Assembly (NCBI GenBank): GCA_023399215.1
Contig: JAEWQJ010000009.1
Coordinates: 1-64,000, forward strand
DNA length: 64,000 nucleotides
Reading direction: 5' to 3'
From: Methanobacteriota archaeon
GTDB taxonomy: Archaea; Halobacteriota; Methanosarcinia; Methanosarcinales; Methanosarcinaceae
The position numbers were made by a program, and so were the translations under genes. The notes beneath the pieces were generated by a model. It was not told the origin of the DNA. It worked only from the letters and a program-made list of their open reading frames with translations, and ran no database searches. Below are positions 34,658 to 43,453 of the stretch, piece after piece (within the stretch, counting starts at the first letter, position 1; every line of letters begins with the position of its first letter).

Positions 34658-35011
34658 TTATTCAATAGTTTCCAGCACATAATCGAGAATTTGATCAAGC
34701 TCTTCATTGCTCAGGGTATATTTTTCTTTAGCGTAGATTGATCGGATTTCATCCCTGGATTGAGGCAGAATATCTGCGATCCTGATCGCGATTGAAGGCT
34801 TCATTTTTTCGAGTTCTAACAGCTTGTTAACCAGTTCTCTTGATTTTTCTCCATTGATCTTTGAGAATTGTTCAGCATGGCGAAGAGCTTTTCTAAATCC
34901 ATATCCGACTTCAAGCCCCTTCTCTCTGCGCTCTTCGACGATCCTGGTAAGTAGTTCTCTGACTTCGGCCAAGGTCAATAAATCTTCACTGAGGACTTCC
35001 TTAACTATCAT
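34658..35011 (-). CDS. rpoF: DNA-directed RNA polymerase subunit F (Rpb4)
   Basis: A 117-residue protein with the Rpb4 pattern: LTLAEVRELLTRIVEERREKGLEVGYGFRKALRHAEQFSKI, then PSIAIRIADILPQSRDEIRSIYAKEKYTLSNEELDQILDYV. It forms the polymerase stalk together with Rpb7. The start is ATG 35011 (MIVKEVLSEDLL); the upstream ATG at 35047 adds 12 residues without family support. It lies between rpl21e and DUF655 as in most archaea, although here 715 bases of repeat-rich sequence separate it from rpl21e. Confidence 0.92.
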   Translation of the reverse strand: MIVKEVLSEDLLTLAEVRELLTRIVEERREKGLEVGYGFRKALRHAEQFSKINGEKSRELVNKLLELEKMKPSIAIRIADILPQSRDEIRSIYAKEKYTLSNEELDQILDYVLETIE

Positions 35012-35361
35012 TGGAATACACTCTTTTCGATTTAAAAGTTGTAACAATCTGCCATTCCCTGCTGAGTAATCTCTTCAGGTCACTCTTCAATTCTCCAGGA
35101 ATTCCCGGCAAGTAAATTTCTGCCTGTAAGTATCCGGAAATCTGAATTGGCCCCGAGATTGTTTACCTTTTCTCATAGATAGACTCTCTTCAGATTACCG
35201 TTATGCACGAAACAGATTCCGTTATGCACGAATTAGATTACCGTTATGCATGAAATTCGATCATATTTAATAATAATCTGAAATTGTTCCGAATAATTAT
35301 TTCCTGATCTGGATCAGGTATATGTCTGCCAAACGATATATAATTATAGATATTCACATCT

Positions 35362-35505
35362 CGAGATAATAAATCACCATGTAGGGGGTAATATCACCAA
35401 CCTGCCTGGATAATAAATCACCATGTAGGGATTAAATCACCATATCGGGATTAAATCACCGTGTCTGGATTAAGTCACAATGTCTGGATTAAATCACCAT
35501 ACCGG
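35362..35505. repeat. Array of imperfect 18-base direct repeats
   Basis: The unit TAAATCACCATGTNGGGAT is repeated about eight times with substitutions and a few length differences. No spacers and no palindromic character, so not a CRISPR array. Confidence 0.7.
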
Positions 35506-35690
35506 GATAAAGGACCAGTTTTTTAAAATCAGTTTTCTTTAAGTCCCCCACCTCTTTTAAGCAGTTTTTCAGGGGACACTGGGTTTCTTACTTTTTAATT
35601 ACAGGTCCTTATCTTACAAGTTACCGAAAACCCCTGACAGGAGCCCGAGCCTACGGTAAAAGCCTGCATACTGTAAACTCAGGTAAAATG

Positions 35691-35712
35691 AGTTAGGTTT
35701 TACAACCTAACT
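35691..35712 (-). terminator. Hairpin directly after rpl21e
   Basis: AGTTAGGTT-TTAC-AACCTAACT, a perfect 9-base stem with a 4-base loop, 15 bases beyond the rpl21e stop. Probably a terminator or 3'-end structure for the upstream genes. Confidence 0.55.
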
Positions 35713-35726
35713 ACCTGGAATGTGAA

Positions 35727-36020
35727 TTAATACTTCTGCGGTTTAAGGTGCTGAGGGAGAGAAATAACTTCCTTCATCGCATTTCCGCTGCGGACTTCAA
35801 GAATGTACGAACGACCGCGCTGTCCGATAATCTTTCCGGTAGAACCCTGGAATTTTGGATTGGGCATGCCTTTCTGAATGCTCGGGTCAATGTCAATATG
35901 AACCATTTGCCCTTCTTCGAATTCCTGAATTGCCTTGATTACAGGGGAAATCCCTCTTTCACGAACTGTCTTCTGTAATTTGTACCTTGTGCAGCGTTTT
36001 TCGCCGTGGGAGTTTGTCAT
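35727..36020 (-). CDS. rpl21e: Ribosomal protein L21e
   Basis: A 97-residue large-subunit protein: MTNSHGEKRCTRYKLQKTVRERG at the start and IDIDPSIQKGMPNPKFQGSTGKIIGQRGRSYILEV in the SH3-like barrel, both family-conserved. It has a strong ribosome binding site (AGGAGGAA) just upstream of the ATG. It follows pus10 on the minus strand. Confidence 0.96.
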   Translation of the reverse strand: MTNSHGEKRCTRYKLQKTVRERGISPVIKAIQEFEEGQMVHIDIDPSIQKGMPNPKFQGSTGKIIGQRGRSYILEVRSGNAMKEVISLPQHLKPQKY

Positions 36021-36168
36021 CGCATGTTCCTCCTTAGAATGCTCGATTAATTAGTCTATAGTATATACAGTTTTTCTCTAGATAAGATGGATATTACTTA
36101 AATAAAGCGTTCAGTCAGGCAGTATTTTCCTGACTCTACATATTAAATAACGCTGATTCAGATTGAGT

Positions 36169-37464
36169 TTAAATATCGACGTTGACCACATCAAGATCTT
36201 CCACAAGCGCAGGAATCCCTAAAAGTCCGCTCAGGCTCGGGTTTGTCCTGCCCTCATCTCCGGAAACAAGCTCTTTTACATACAGCCCGCCTTCGCAGTT
36301 TACTGTTATGTAAGCGTAACCTTCGTCTGTCAGTTCGTCAAGCTTGATGCTGTGCACATGCCTTTTCCTGACAAGGTCAGCCCGCCTGTGAACTACCCGC
36401 CTTGGAGTCTGCTGTGAAATCTCTATGCCACTCAAAGCATCAAGGCTGGATTTAAGCTTTTCCTCCGAAACAGGCTCTTTAAATGTAACTTTAAGCTTAT
36501 AAGTTTTATCCGCCTTTGAGCTCTTCAAGGTCTCAATCATATCCTTTCCAGTGAAAGAAAACTCTCTTACCTCAACTTTTCCGGCAGCTCCCTCGTTAAT
36601 ATTTCGCATAAGCTCTTCAAGGTCTGTGCTTCGCTTTACAGGAGATTTTGCTTCTACTACAAAAGGCCTGCCGCTTCCAAGCATCAGGGCATCGATATCT
36701 TCCCTGCCGGACCCGTGAAAAGCCGTATCAACGGCCTGGAAAGCCTCAACTACAGGCCCTTTTATGAGCTCATCTACGGATTCCTGATACTGTTTCCCTG
36801 TAAAATTGCAGTGCTCACATCCTTTGCCCTTGCATTTCCTGCAAGGCCAGCGTGTCTGGGGAATTCCCCTGATAAGTTTGCGGTAGCGCCCTAGAATATA
36901 TACGGAGCGGAGCTGGAGCTCAAGCTTGTTTTTTGCAAGGTCAAGAGTAATTGTAATATCAGGATTTTCGAAGCCCACGTCTTTCTGGACTTTTTCGGCT
37001 ATCCGCTTGCCAACTTCCCTGTTCAGCTCGGTCTTAAGCTGTTCGGCATATGCAGTCCCAGCCTCAGCCCAGAGCATCTCCTCGTTTTCACTCAAAAGCC
37101 CGCTGACCTTTGTGCCTACAAGAAATGTAGAATATTCGAGTCCTTCAAGGGCTTTTACAGCTTCATCGGCCCATTCATCCAGCTTTTTAAACTGGTCAAG
37201 GCAGACCCAGCACTGTTCATCTTCGCCTTCTATTCTGAGAGCCTTTCTTGCAAATACACTGCAAGGAGCAAGCTCTTTAAGAAGGGAATCATCGTTTTCA
37301 GTTTTGTAGATCCGGTCCCCTTCAAGAACAAGGGCGAGTTTCAGGGCCTGCCCACGTTCTCTGTTGCTCAGGCCTGTGGATAATTGTGCAAACTGACGGC
37401 CCAGACAGTGGTCACATATAGGGCCTTCATGCAGAATCTTTTTTGAAATTTCGAGTACATCCAT
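36169..37464 (-). CDS. pus10: tRNA pseudouridine synthase Pus10
   Basis: A 431-residue enzyme that makes pseudouridine at positions 54 and 55 of archaeal tRNAs. The N-terminal zinc-binding THUMP-containing part shows CDHCLGRQFAQLS and CWVCLDQF. A second Cys cluster is CRKCKGKGCEHCNFTGKQYQ. The catalytic aspartate is in GREDIDALMLGSGRPFVVE. The C-terminal LYVKELVSGDEGRTNPSLSGLLG is also conserved. It lies directly downstream of trmY, whose product methylates the same pseudouridine 54. Confidence 0.95.
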   Translation of the reverse strand: MDVLEISKKILHEGPICDHCLGRQFAQLSTGLSNRERGQALKLALVLEGDRIYKTENDDSLLKELAPCSVFARKALRIEGEDEQCWVCLDQFKKLDEWADEAVKALEGLEYSTFLVGTKVSGLLSENEEMLWAEAGTAYAEQLKTELNREVGKRIAEKVQKDVGFENPDITITLDLAKNKLELQLRSVYILGRYRKLIRGIPQTRWPCRKCKGKGCEHCNFTGKQYQESVDELIKGPVVEAFQAVDTAFHGSGREDIDALMLGSGRPFVVEAKSPVKRSTDLEELMRNINEGAAGKVEVREFSFTGKDMIETLKSSKADKTYKLKVTFKEPVSEEKLKSSLDALSGIEISQQTPRRVVHRRADLVRKRHVHSIKLDELTDEGYAYITVNCEGGLYVKELVSGDEGRTNPSLSGLLGIPALVEDLDVVNVDI

Positions 37465-37597
37465 TTTCTTTCACTTTCTTACGCTCTTTGTTTGGGAAAT
37501 AGACCTGGGAATGAGTGATAAAATTAAGGGATAAATAAAGGGTAAAAGCTTCGTATCATCTCTTAATGCTTCTGGTCAACATTTAATATGTTACCAC

Positions 37598-38233
37598 TCA
37601 ATCTTCGACCCTGCTTTCAGCTTCTCCAGGGAACTCTCCCCTTTCAGCCTCAGCCCTGTCCAGTTCATTATGTATAAGGGTTATGCAGTGATTAGAATGG
37701 AGGGAAAGAGGACCTACCGAGATAATTTTCGCCCCTGCCTTAAGGAGCTGTGCTTCCTCTTCTTCGGTAACTCCTAAATGGTCTCCAAGGATGAAGACCG
37801 GATCACGGATTTCATTTGCAATTGCCCTGATATCCTCTCCGTCTTCTCTCAGGTAGAGCAGAGTGCGACCCTCGAATTTTGAGAGCAGAGAATCGAGATT
37901 TCCTCTACGAATCCAGACACCTGGAGTGGAACGGATATCCTGTTCGCTTGCACCCTTTTGAATGGCTTTCTGGATAAGGGAACCGCTGCTCCGTTCGTCC
38001 GGGTTAAGGTATCTCAGGTGCAGTCCTTCAAACCTGATGATTTTACCGGGATCAGGTTCTCCCAGAAGTAACAGGTGTACGTTTACATCCCTGCGCATTC
38101 CGAAAGAGAGAAAAAGGGCAGAACTCACGCAGCGGCAAAGGATATCCATTCTTCCCGCAGAACCTGGAAGATCATTTAATGTAAAGTCGCCGCTTGTATT
38201 TGCTTTATGCCCTATAATAACGATATCGCGCAT
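37598..38233 (-). CDS. trmY: tRNA (pseudouridine(54)-N1)-methyltransferase TrmY
   Basis: A 211-residue SPOUT methyltransferase starting MRDIVIIGHKANTSGDFTLNDLPGSAGRMDIL. The SAM knot is seen as VFILGDHLGVTEEEE and the C-terminal SVGPLSLHSNHCITLIHNELD. It converts pseudouridine 54 made by Pus10 into N1-methylpseudouridine. The longer frame from 38323 is rejected because MRDIVII at 38233 is the family N-terminus. First gene of the minus-strand translation block. Confidence 0.92.
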   Translation of the reverse strand: MRDIVIIGHKANTSGDFTLNDLPGSAGRMDILCRCVSSALFLSFGMRRDVNVHLLLLGEPDPGKIIRFEGLHLRYLNPDERSSGSLIQKAIQKGASEQDIRSTPGVWIRRGNLDSLLSKFEGRTLLYLREDGEDIRAIANEIRDPVFILGDHLGVTEEEEAQLLKAGAKIISVGPLSLHSNHCITLIHNELDRAEAERGEFPGEAESRVED

Positions 38234-38306
38234 GGGCACTATATTTACGCAAGAGGTATAAAAGATGTACGTAAACTTTTTTGGGAAAAAGGGGGCGAGA
38301 GTAGAA

Positions 38307-38435
38307 ATGGTTCGACCCACCAAATTATATCATAAGATTGGCACTACCATGACTTTCGACCCTCAGGTCATTGAGATAATAGATAGCGAGTACGGTTATA
38401 TGCCTCAAAGCAAATTAACCAACGACCTAATTTAA
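38307..38435 (+). CDS. 42-residue ribbon-helix-helix-like protein
   Basis: A short frame from ATG 38307 to TAA 38433-38435 encodes MVRPTKLYHKIGTTMTF, then DPQVIEIIDSEYGYMPQSKL and TNDLI. The order strand (TTMTF), helix (PQVIEIIDSEYG), turn, Ser/Lys helix start matches the N-terminal part of CopG/RHH repressors, but the second helix is short, so it may be truncated. A G-rich tract (GGGGGCGAG) lies just upstream. It is divergent from trmY. Confidence 0.5.
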   Translation: MVRPTKLYHKIGTTMTFDPQVIEIIDSEYGYMPQSKLTNDLI

Positions 38436-38488
38436 AAGCTTATGGGGATAAGCAGACGGTACGGTTGAGAGAGTCATAATAAATCTAA

Positions 38489-38857
38489 TTATGACATGTT
38501 ACTTGGAGTTCCTGCCGGAGGAGCTCCTCGAAGAGGCATGGTTCCATTAGCTGGCATACCATCTGGATTGCCTCCAGGAGGCATTGGTGAATTTGGTGGC
38601 ATCTCACCCGGATTTCCATTAGGATGTATAGTGGCGTTACCTGACATGTTATCTGGACTTCTTCGAGGGGACATGTTATCATTAGGTGACATGTTACCGG
38701 GTTTTCCTCCAGGAGGTATAGTATTATTATGAGATACATTGCCTGCATTCTTTTCTGCAGGGGCAGTATTGTCAGATGTCTCATTATCAGAACATCCTGA
38801 CATCGCTACTATTGACATAAGTAGCAAGCCAATTACTAAAAAGCTAATTTTTTTCAT
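38489..38857 (-). CDS. Secreted Pro/Asn/Met-rich lipoprotein
   Basis: A 122-residue protein with a signal peptide ending in a lipobox (MSIVAMSGCS), so probably lipid-anchored outside the cell. After the Cys the sequence is low complexity: repeated GNMSPN, PPGG, DNMSG and MPPNSPMPPGG motifs with almost no large hydrophobic residues, i.e. disordered. The start at 38857 (second ATG) is chosen because GAGGT lies six bases before it. The repeated Met and Asn could bind soft metals, but nothing proves it. Confidence 0.7.
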   Translation of the reverse strand: MKKISFLVIGLLLMSIVAMSGCSDNETSDNTAPAEKNAGNVSHNNTIPPGGKPGNMSPNDNMSPRRSPDNMSGNATIHPNGNPGEMPPNSPMPPGGNPDGMPANGTMPLRGAPPAGTPSNMS

Positions 38858-38860
38858 CAT

Positions 38861-39460
38861 ATTACCTCTCAGATAGCCTCGCCTTTCCTAAAAAAGGACG
38901 TTAATACTAAAAAACTTTTTTGTGTTGTCCACTCGATATATTCACGATCTCTTTTTGAAAAACGATTTGGTGCAAAACACAATCGTGCACCATCCACCAA
39001 CCGAGGCTGGATAGAACTAAAACATGAAAGATGGTCCCAGATTGCGGAAATCCAATCATATGGTATGAGTGTGAAAATAACGCTCAAGGCAATAGAGAGC
39101 TGGCTGGTTGCAGCGGTAATTCCCGAATCCACCGTATGTCTGCACCAGGGACACAACAACTTAACTCAATACGACACTACCAGAGGCTTGCCTTTTCAGA
39201 GGATGAAATCCGGACTATTAGGAACACACCTCACTGCGTGGGGTTTTAGGCGAGCTAACGCTAAGGAGTCAACACAGAACAAACTATGCACGGTCTCGAT
39301 TGAATAACTTGATTTTCAAAATCCCTATCACCAATTAAAAATAAACGTTATGAAAAATCGGTATAATCTATTTTATGACATTTACTAAATCCAGATTTTA
39401 TAAATAAATTTAAACACATAAGGTTTCTCGCTAAAAAATCTTTTTAGAAAAAAGGTCTAT
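38861..39460. other. Intergenic region of unclear origin, 600 bases
   Basis: The part 38930-39300 is less AT-rich than ordinary spacers here and has open frames on both strands without start signals, suggesting a decayed gene or mobile element. I do not recognise either translation. 39300-39460 is AT-rich filler. Confidence 0.4.
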
Positions 39461-39915
39461 TTAAGCTGTCTCAAAACCATTTTGAGTTCTAGGTCTCAAG
39501 CCTGCCAGTATCTTATCGTCTCCGCTGATTTTTCCACTCCTTCTCTTATGGAGCTTAATCTGGATTTCTCCTTTTCGCCCTTCTGGAAAAGCATGTTTTA
39601 GAGAGTTGGATACAAGTTCGTTAATAATTCCCAATGGAATTCTGGTGTCCATTCCGAGAAAAAAGCTTTCTATATCTATTTTTATGTGAATATCCTGATT
39701 GTCTATCAGATATGACATGAAGAGTTCATTTGCAAGTTTCTGGATGTATGCTTTAAAATCAAAGGTTTCAAAATTTCCGGTTTCCCCGGTTTTATATAAC
39801 TCTTCGTGAATTAGAGACATCGATATAACCCGGTTCTGGCTTTCCTGAAAAGATTCCCTTGCCTTCTTGTCAGAAATGCTCGGCCTGGAGGCTCAGAAGG
39901 GATGAGTGATGGCGC
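39461..39915 (-). pseudogene. Histidine kinase fragment truncated by an IS end
   Basis: Two minus-strand frames give HHSSLLSLQAEHF, then (after a one- or two-base shift) DKKARESFQESQNRVISMSLIHEELYKTGE and PLGIINELVSNSLKHAFPEGRKGEI. This is the HisKA_2 dimerisation region plus the start of the ATPase domain of a sensor kinase. The gene has no N-terminus and stops after the N box. Its last codons (QNGFETA) are read from AGCTGTCTCAAAACCATTTT, the same sequence as the IS end at 25119-25145. Confidence 0.7.
39466..39488. mobile_element. Solitary IS terminal sequence
   Basis: AAGCTGTCTCAAAACCATTT plus TGA, also found beside the IS1182-like remnant at 25119. It forms the breakpoint of the histidine kinase fragment, suggesting that an element inserted there and was later lost. 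Confidence 0.45.
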
Positions 39916-39959
39916 TCCCTTGAAAGCCTTCAATATCTACTGACCAATATGCCAGATCC

Positions 39960-41771
39960 TTATATGCGTGCCCCTTCTTTTCCTTCCGTAACACAACCTT
40001 TGCTCACATCATTGACCGGGCTGTGAGCCTCGTACACGTACCGTTGTCCCCTCATTGCCGACAGCACGGCAGCTATACCACAAAGTACAGCCCCGATTAT
40101 GAAAGAAATCCGTAGTGCTGGCATGAATGCCTGCTGCAGTGTCTGTGGGAACCAGTAGTTGCTTGTCAGTGTGGTCACGATTTGTTGAGGTATTGAGCTG
40201 ACGATACTCGAATCTATAGAGTTCAGAATCGAGCTCATTGGGTTATAGCCCAAAAAGGCAGAGAACAACGCATTTGTAGGCGACATTGTTGCTAGCTGAT
40301 TAGCGAGTTGTTGCAAAGCAGGAGCAATCTGTGCAGATCCAAGGCTGGCAAACGAGCTGTGCACCGCATCCGGAAACGATTTTTGGATACCTACGATCAC
40401 GATGGTGAAGAATACGGACATGCTCAGCGTACTGGCCGAGTTCGATAGTGTGGATAGCATACCCGACGCAACACCCCGGTTTTGAGGTGGCACAGAATTC
40501 ATTATCGATGAGCTGTTCGGAGAGGCGAACATACCGTTGCCAATGCCCATGAAGAAGATCAATATTCCTAGCTCCCAGTAGTCGAAGTTATAGGGAAGCA
40601 TAGCGAGCCCGATGAACACCAGTGATACGATGCTCATCCCGGCAGTGGCAATCCATCGAGGTCCATATTTGTCCGAGAGAATCCCAGAAATCGGTCCCAT
40701 GATCATAAAGCCAAGAGTCATGGGAAGCATGTAGATACCTGCCCATAACGGCGTATCTTCAAAGCGATAACCGTGGAGTGGCAGCCAGATACCCTGTAGC
40801 AGAAGAATAAGCATGAACATAGCACCGCTTCGGGCAATAGCTGAAGTGAAACTGGCGAGACACCCGTAGGTAAAGGCTCTGATTTTGAAGAACTCCAGCT
40901 TAAACATTGGGTTCTTTACCCTGCTCTCAACAAATGGGAAAGCGACCAGCAATACGATTCCGATACCTGACGCTGCCATTACCCAGGGGTTGTTCCAGCC
41001 CATCGCATCGGTGATACCATCGTGCTCGTAAGGCATGAGAGCGTAAGTGACACCTATCAAAAGTGAGGTCAGCCCGCCTACAAAGAACAAGTTGCCTACA
41101 GTATCAAGATTTGTCTTTGAAGCTCGGAACGAAATATCCTTCATCTTCCAGTAAGACCATACCGTTCCAAGAACCGCAAAGGGAATATTGACCAGAAACA
41201 CATAGCGCCAGTTGTATGTTGCCAGTACGCCACCGAGCAGCAAGCCAATGAACTGACCGGACATAAAGGCTACCATGTTTATGCCGAGCGCCTTTCCCCT
41301 CTCGCGGACCGGAAATGCGTCCGTAATAATAGCTGAGCTGTTTGCTATGGTGAATGCACTACCCACAGCCTGTAGAAGCCTGAAAATAATTAGCTCCAGT
41401 GCACCAATGTTGCCTGTTCCAGGCGTCAGATAGAGCAGAATTGAGCCGATGGCGAATATAAGGAAGCCCAGCCGGAACAGTTTTACCCGACCATACATGT
41501 CCGCTAGCCGACCAATAGTGAGGAGCAGTGTAGCCGTTACCAGGCCAAAGCCCATCAGGAGCCACAGCAGGTACTGAAATGCACCCGGGTCCGTCGGATC
41601 CATCTGGATACCCTTGAATATCGCGGGCAGTGAGATCAGGATGATGCTGCCGTTGATAGAACCCATTAGAGACGCAAGGGTCACATTGAACAGTGCAACC
41701 CATTTGTATGCAATGCCCTTTTTTTGTATCGATGTATTCTCTTTATCTGTTACATTACTATTTTTATTCAA
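39960..41771 (-). CDS. MFS transporter, DHA2 (14-helix) drug-exporter type
   Basis: A 603-residue membrane protein with about 14 hydrophobic helices. MFS motif A is visible as GRLADMYGRVKLFRLG, and the region after helix 4 (LLQAVGSAFTIANSSAIITDAFPVRERGKALGIN) is typical of DHA2 multidrug exporters. A 70-residue insert with Gln/Ser-rich sequence lies before the last helix. The gene is visibly richer in G and C than its surroundings, suggesting acquisition by transfer. Upstream it is followed by a repeat-rich region that may hold its promoter. Substrate unknown. Confidence 0.87.
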   Translation of the reverse strand: MNKNSNVTDKENTSIQKKGIAYKWVALFNVTLASLMGSINGSIILISLPAIFKGIQMDPTDPGAFQYLLWLLMGFGLVTATLLLTIGRLADMYGRVKLFRLGFLIFAIGSILLYLTPGTGNIGALELIIFRLLQAVGSAFTIANSSAIITDAFPVRERGKALGINMVAFMSGQFIGLLLGGVLATYNWRYVFLVNIPFAVLGTVWSYWKMKDISFRASKTNLDTVGNLFFVGGLTSLLIGVTYALMPYEHDGITDAMGWNNPWVMAASGIGIVLLVAFPFVESRVKNPMFKLEFFKIRAFTYGCLASFTSAIARSGAMFMLILLLQGIWLPLHGYRFEDTPLWAGIYMLPMTLGFMIMGPISGILSDKYGPRWIATAGMSIVSLVFIGLAMLPYNFDYWELGILIFFMGIGNGMFASPNSSSIMNSVPPQNRGVASGMLSTLSNSASTLSMSVFFTIVIVGIQKSFPDAVHSSFASLGSAQIAPALQQLANQLATMSPTNALFSAFLGYNPMSSILNSIDSSIVSSIPQQIVTTLTSNYWFPQTLQQAFMPALRISFIIGAVLCGIAAVLSAMRGQRYVYEAHSPVNDVSKGCVTEGKEGARI

Positions 41772-42264
41772 GTTATTACCTCGTTTTTGCTGCTGGCTAG
41801 TATATCGGAAAAATCTGTGGTAGCAAAGCTCGCTATGTTATTCGTTCCTGGTTAGCGAAGTTACAATAACAACATGACAATAATATGACAACAATAATTC
41901 ACGATTGGACAACGACATGACAATAATATGACAACAATAATTCACGATTGGGCAACAACATCAACAACATGACAACAATAATTCACGATTGGACAACAAC
42001 ATTAACAACATGACAACAATAATTCACGGTTGAACAACAATAGTTCACTATTGGGAGATTATACGGCCTGTAACTGCCCTACTTTGTCGAGAAATACCGG
42101 GCGTAAAGCTATTCATAAGGGATTCTCTCACCCGGTTGAACTCTAATCTTTTGAGATAAATATAATAATTTCTACGTAAATATCGTTAATATTTTTAATA
42201 TCATTAATATTTTTAATATTGTTAATATTGTTAATATTGTTAATATCGTTAATATGGTGATGTC
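41772..42264. other. Divergent spacer with two repeat arrays
   Basis: At 41866-42050 about four units of ~45 bases are built from ACAACAATAATTCACGATTGG and AACAACATGACAATAATATG. At 42170-42255 there is a second array of ~9-12-base TTAATATTG/TTTTTAATATC units that ends at the start of the HFX_2341-like gene. No gene in between. Confidence 0.65.
42178..42255 (+). promoter_or_regulatory. TTAATATTN repeat array in front of the CARF-like regulator
   Basis: Eight or more consecutive 9-12-base units (ATCGTTAATATTTTT, ATTGTTAATATT and so on) end nine bases before the GTG start at 42265. The array covers the place where the TATA box and start site must lie, so it could be a multi-site operator for the regulator itself; this is inference. 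Confidence 0.4.
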
Positions 42265-43038
42265 GTGGAAGAAATCGTACATATTATACCTCTTGCTTCT
42301 GAAATTGATATGGCTGTCAAGCCATTTGATAAAATGAGGGCTAATAAAGTCTACCTCTTACATACTAAGTTAGTAAGTAAAGAGTTCAGTCCAAAAGGCC
42401 GTGAATACTTTTTACAGGAAGTAAAAAAACGCCTTGAAGAGAAGAATATAGAGGTTATTATTGTGGAGAGTAAACTGTCTGATCCGCTTCCTCTTTTGTC
42501 AACTATAAGCAACATAATCGTCCAGGAGAAAAAAGAAAATAACCTTGTCTATGTCAATATGAGCGCATCGGGAAAATTGACGGCAGTTGCATCTACTTTC
42601 GCTGCCATGCATCACGATGTTAAAGTCTACTATGTATATGCCGATGGAGGATATTCAAAAAACGAAGAAGAATTGTTAGAACATGGTCTGTCCATTGTTA
42701 ATGAGCTAAAGTATTATATTTTGACTAATTTTACTATTGACATCCCAACTGGAGCAAAAAGCGTGTTCCTCACGGAACTCTATAAAAAAGAAAAAATGAC
42801 AACCAATGACATCATTAAAATGATCAAAGATAATAGACTTCAGGGCTTTGAGGATCTTAATGAGAGTATAGGTGGAAAACAAAGAACATCCAGTAATATA
42901 CTTGTCAGAATAAACAGGGGTCTCCTTGATGAGTTAAAACATAACGGGTACATACGTATTGAAAAAAGGGGTAGAAATAATATTATTGTCATAACAGATA
43001 AGGGAAAGTACGCTGCATGCCTGATAGGTCATGATTGA
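42265..43038 (+). CDS. HFX_2341-family (CARF-like) transcriptional regulator
   Basis: A 257-residue protein starting at GTG 42265, with GGTGATG before it. The N-terminal Rossmann-like domain (residues 1-130) has VHIIPLASEIDMAVKP and the CARF-type motif YVNMSASGKLTAVASTFAAM. The C-terminal part (residues 160-257) is a winged helix (ELYKKEKMTTNDIIKMI, NRGLLDELKHNGYIRIEKRGRNNIIVITDKGKYAA). CARF domains sense cyclic oligonucleotides in CRISPR and related systems; HFX_2341 proteins are archaeal relatives (DUF6293). No CRISPR array or cas gene is in this window, so the signal it senses is open. Confidence 0.8.
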   Translation: MEEIVHIIPLASEIDMAVKPFDKMRANKVYLLHTKLVSKEFSPKGREYFLQEVKKRLEEKNIEVIIVESKLSDPLPLLSTISNIIVQEKKENNLVYVNMSASGKLTAVASTFAAMHHDVKVYYVYADGGYSKNEEELLEHGLSIVNELKYYILTNFTIDIPTGAKSVFLTELYKKEKMTTNDIIKMIKDNRLQGFEDLNESIGGKQRTSSNILVRINRGLLDELKHNGYIRIEKRGRNNIIVITDKGKYAACLIGHD

Positions 43039-43453
43039 GTACTCAATGGCAGGATATGCCTAGATGAATGGATTTTATAGAAAAGTCAGATTTACAGATA
43101 GTCAGATTCACAGGTAGTCAGATTTACAGGCAATTAGATAACTCTTAAAGAATTCCTATCTTATATTTTATTTTTAATCCACTCGAAATTTATCCTGATT
43201 TTTATTACTCTTTGTTTACTACCTTGAAATGTCTAAGCTCTGAAATGACTCATTTCTGAAGCATCCATGTTCTAAATTTCGGCTTGTCAACTTTAGCTAT
43301 ATAGATATAATGCAGAGTTTAAAGATTCTTTATCTATATAGTGTATTAGGACAATCTCTATATATCTGATGTGCAAATATAGTGGTTGAGGAGAAGAGAA
43401 ATCGAACCGAAATGAAGAGAAAACGAAACACAATAAAAAAGAGGTGATAAAAA
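43039..43453. other. Intergenic region, 415 bases
   Basis: Four short repeats of GTCAGATTYACAGR lie at 43084-43135. A TATA-like stretch (TATATAGATATAATG near 43297, and TCTATATAGTGTATT near 43334) precedes the next small gene. Otherwise nothing. Confidence 0.45.

Larger units (their letters stand above)
35012..35726. other. Long repeat-rich spacer inside the translation gene block
   Basis: 715 bases between rpl21e and rpoF, which are adjacent in many archaea. It holds three ~20-base repeats (GATTACCGTTATGCACGAA type) at 35198-35275, about eight imperfect 18-base repeats (GATTAAATCACCATRTCTGG type) at 35362-35505, and a hairpin at 35691-35712. No coding frame is convincing. Confidence 0.65.

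Noticed and set aside
35362..35505. Direct repeats that might be a CRISPR array (also 41866-42050, 56742-56855 and 52744-52843)
   Set aside because: Units are head to tail or imperfect, with no unique spacers of constant length, and no cas genes are nearby.
36169..38233. tRNA or other stable RNA genes in the translation block and spacers
   Set aside because: No cloverleaf-like sequence with a T-loop GTTCRANNC and matching acceptor stem was seen in the spacers I read.
38869..39307. Open frames on both strands between the lipoprotein and the histidine kinase fragment
   Set aside because: Neither has a start signal or a recognisable domain, and they overlap each other; reported only as a region of unclear origin.
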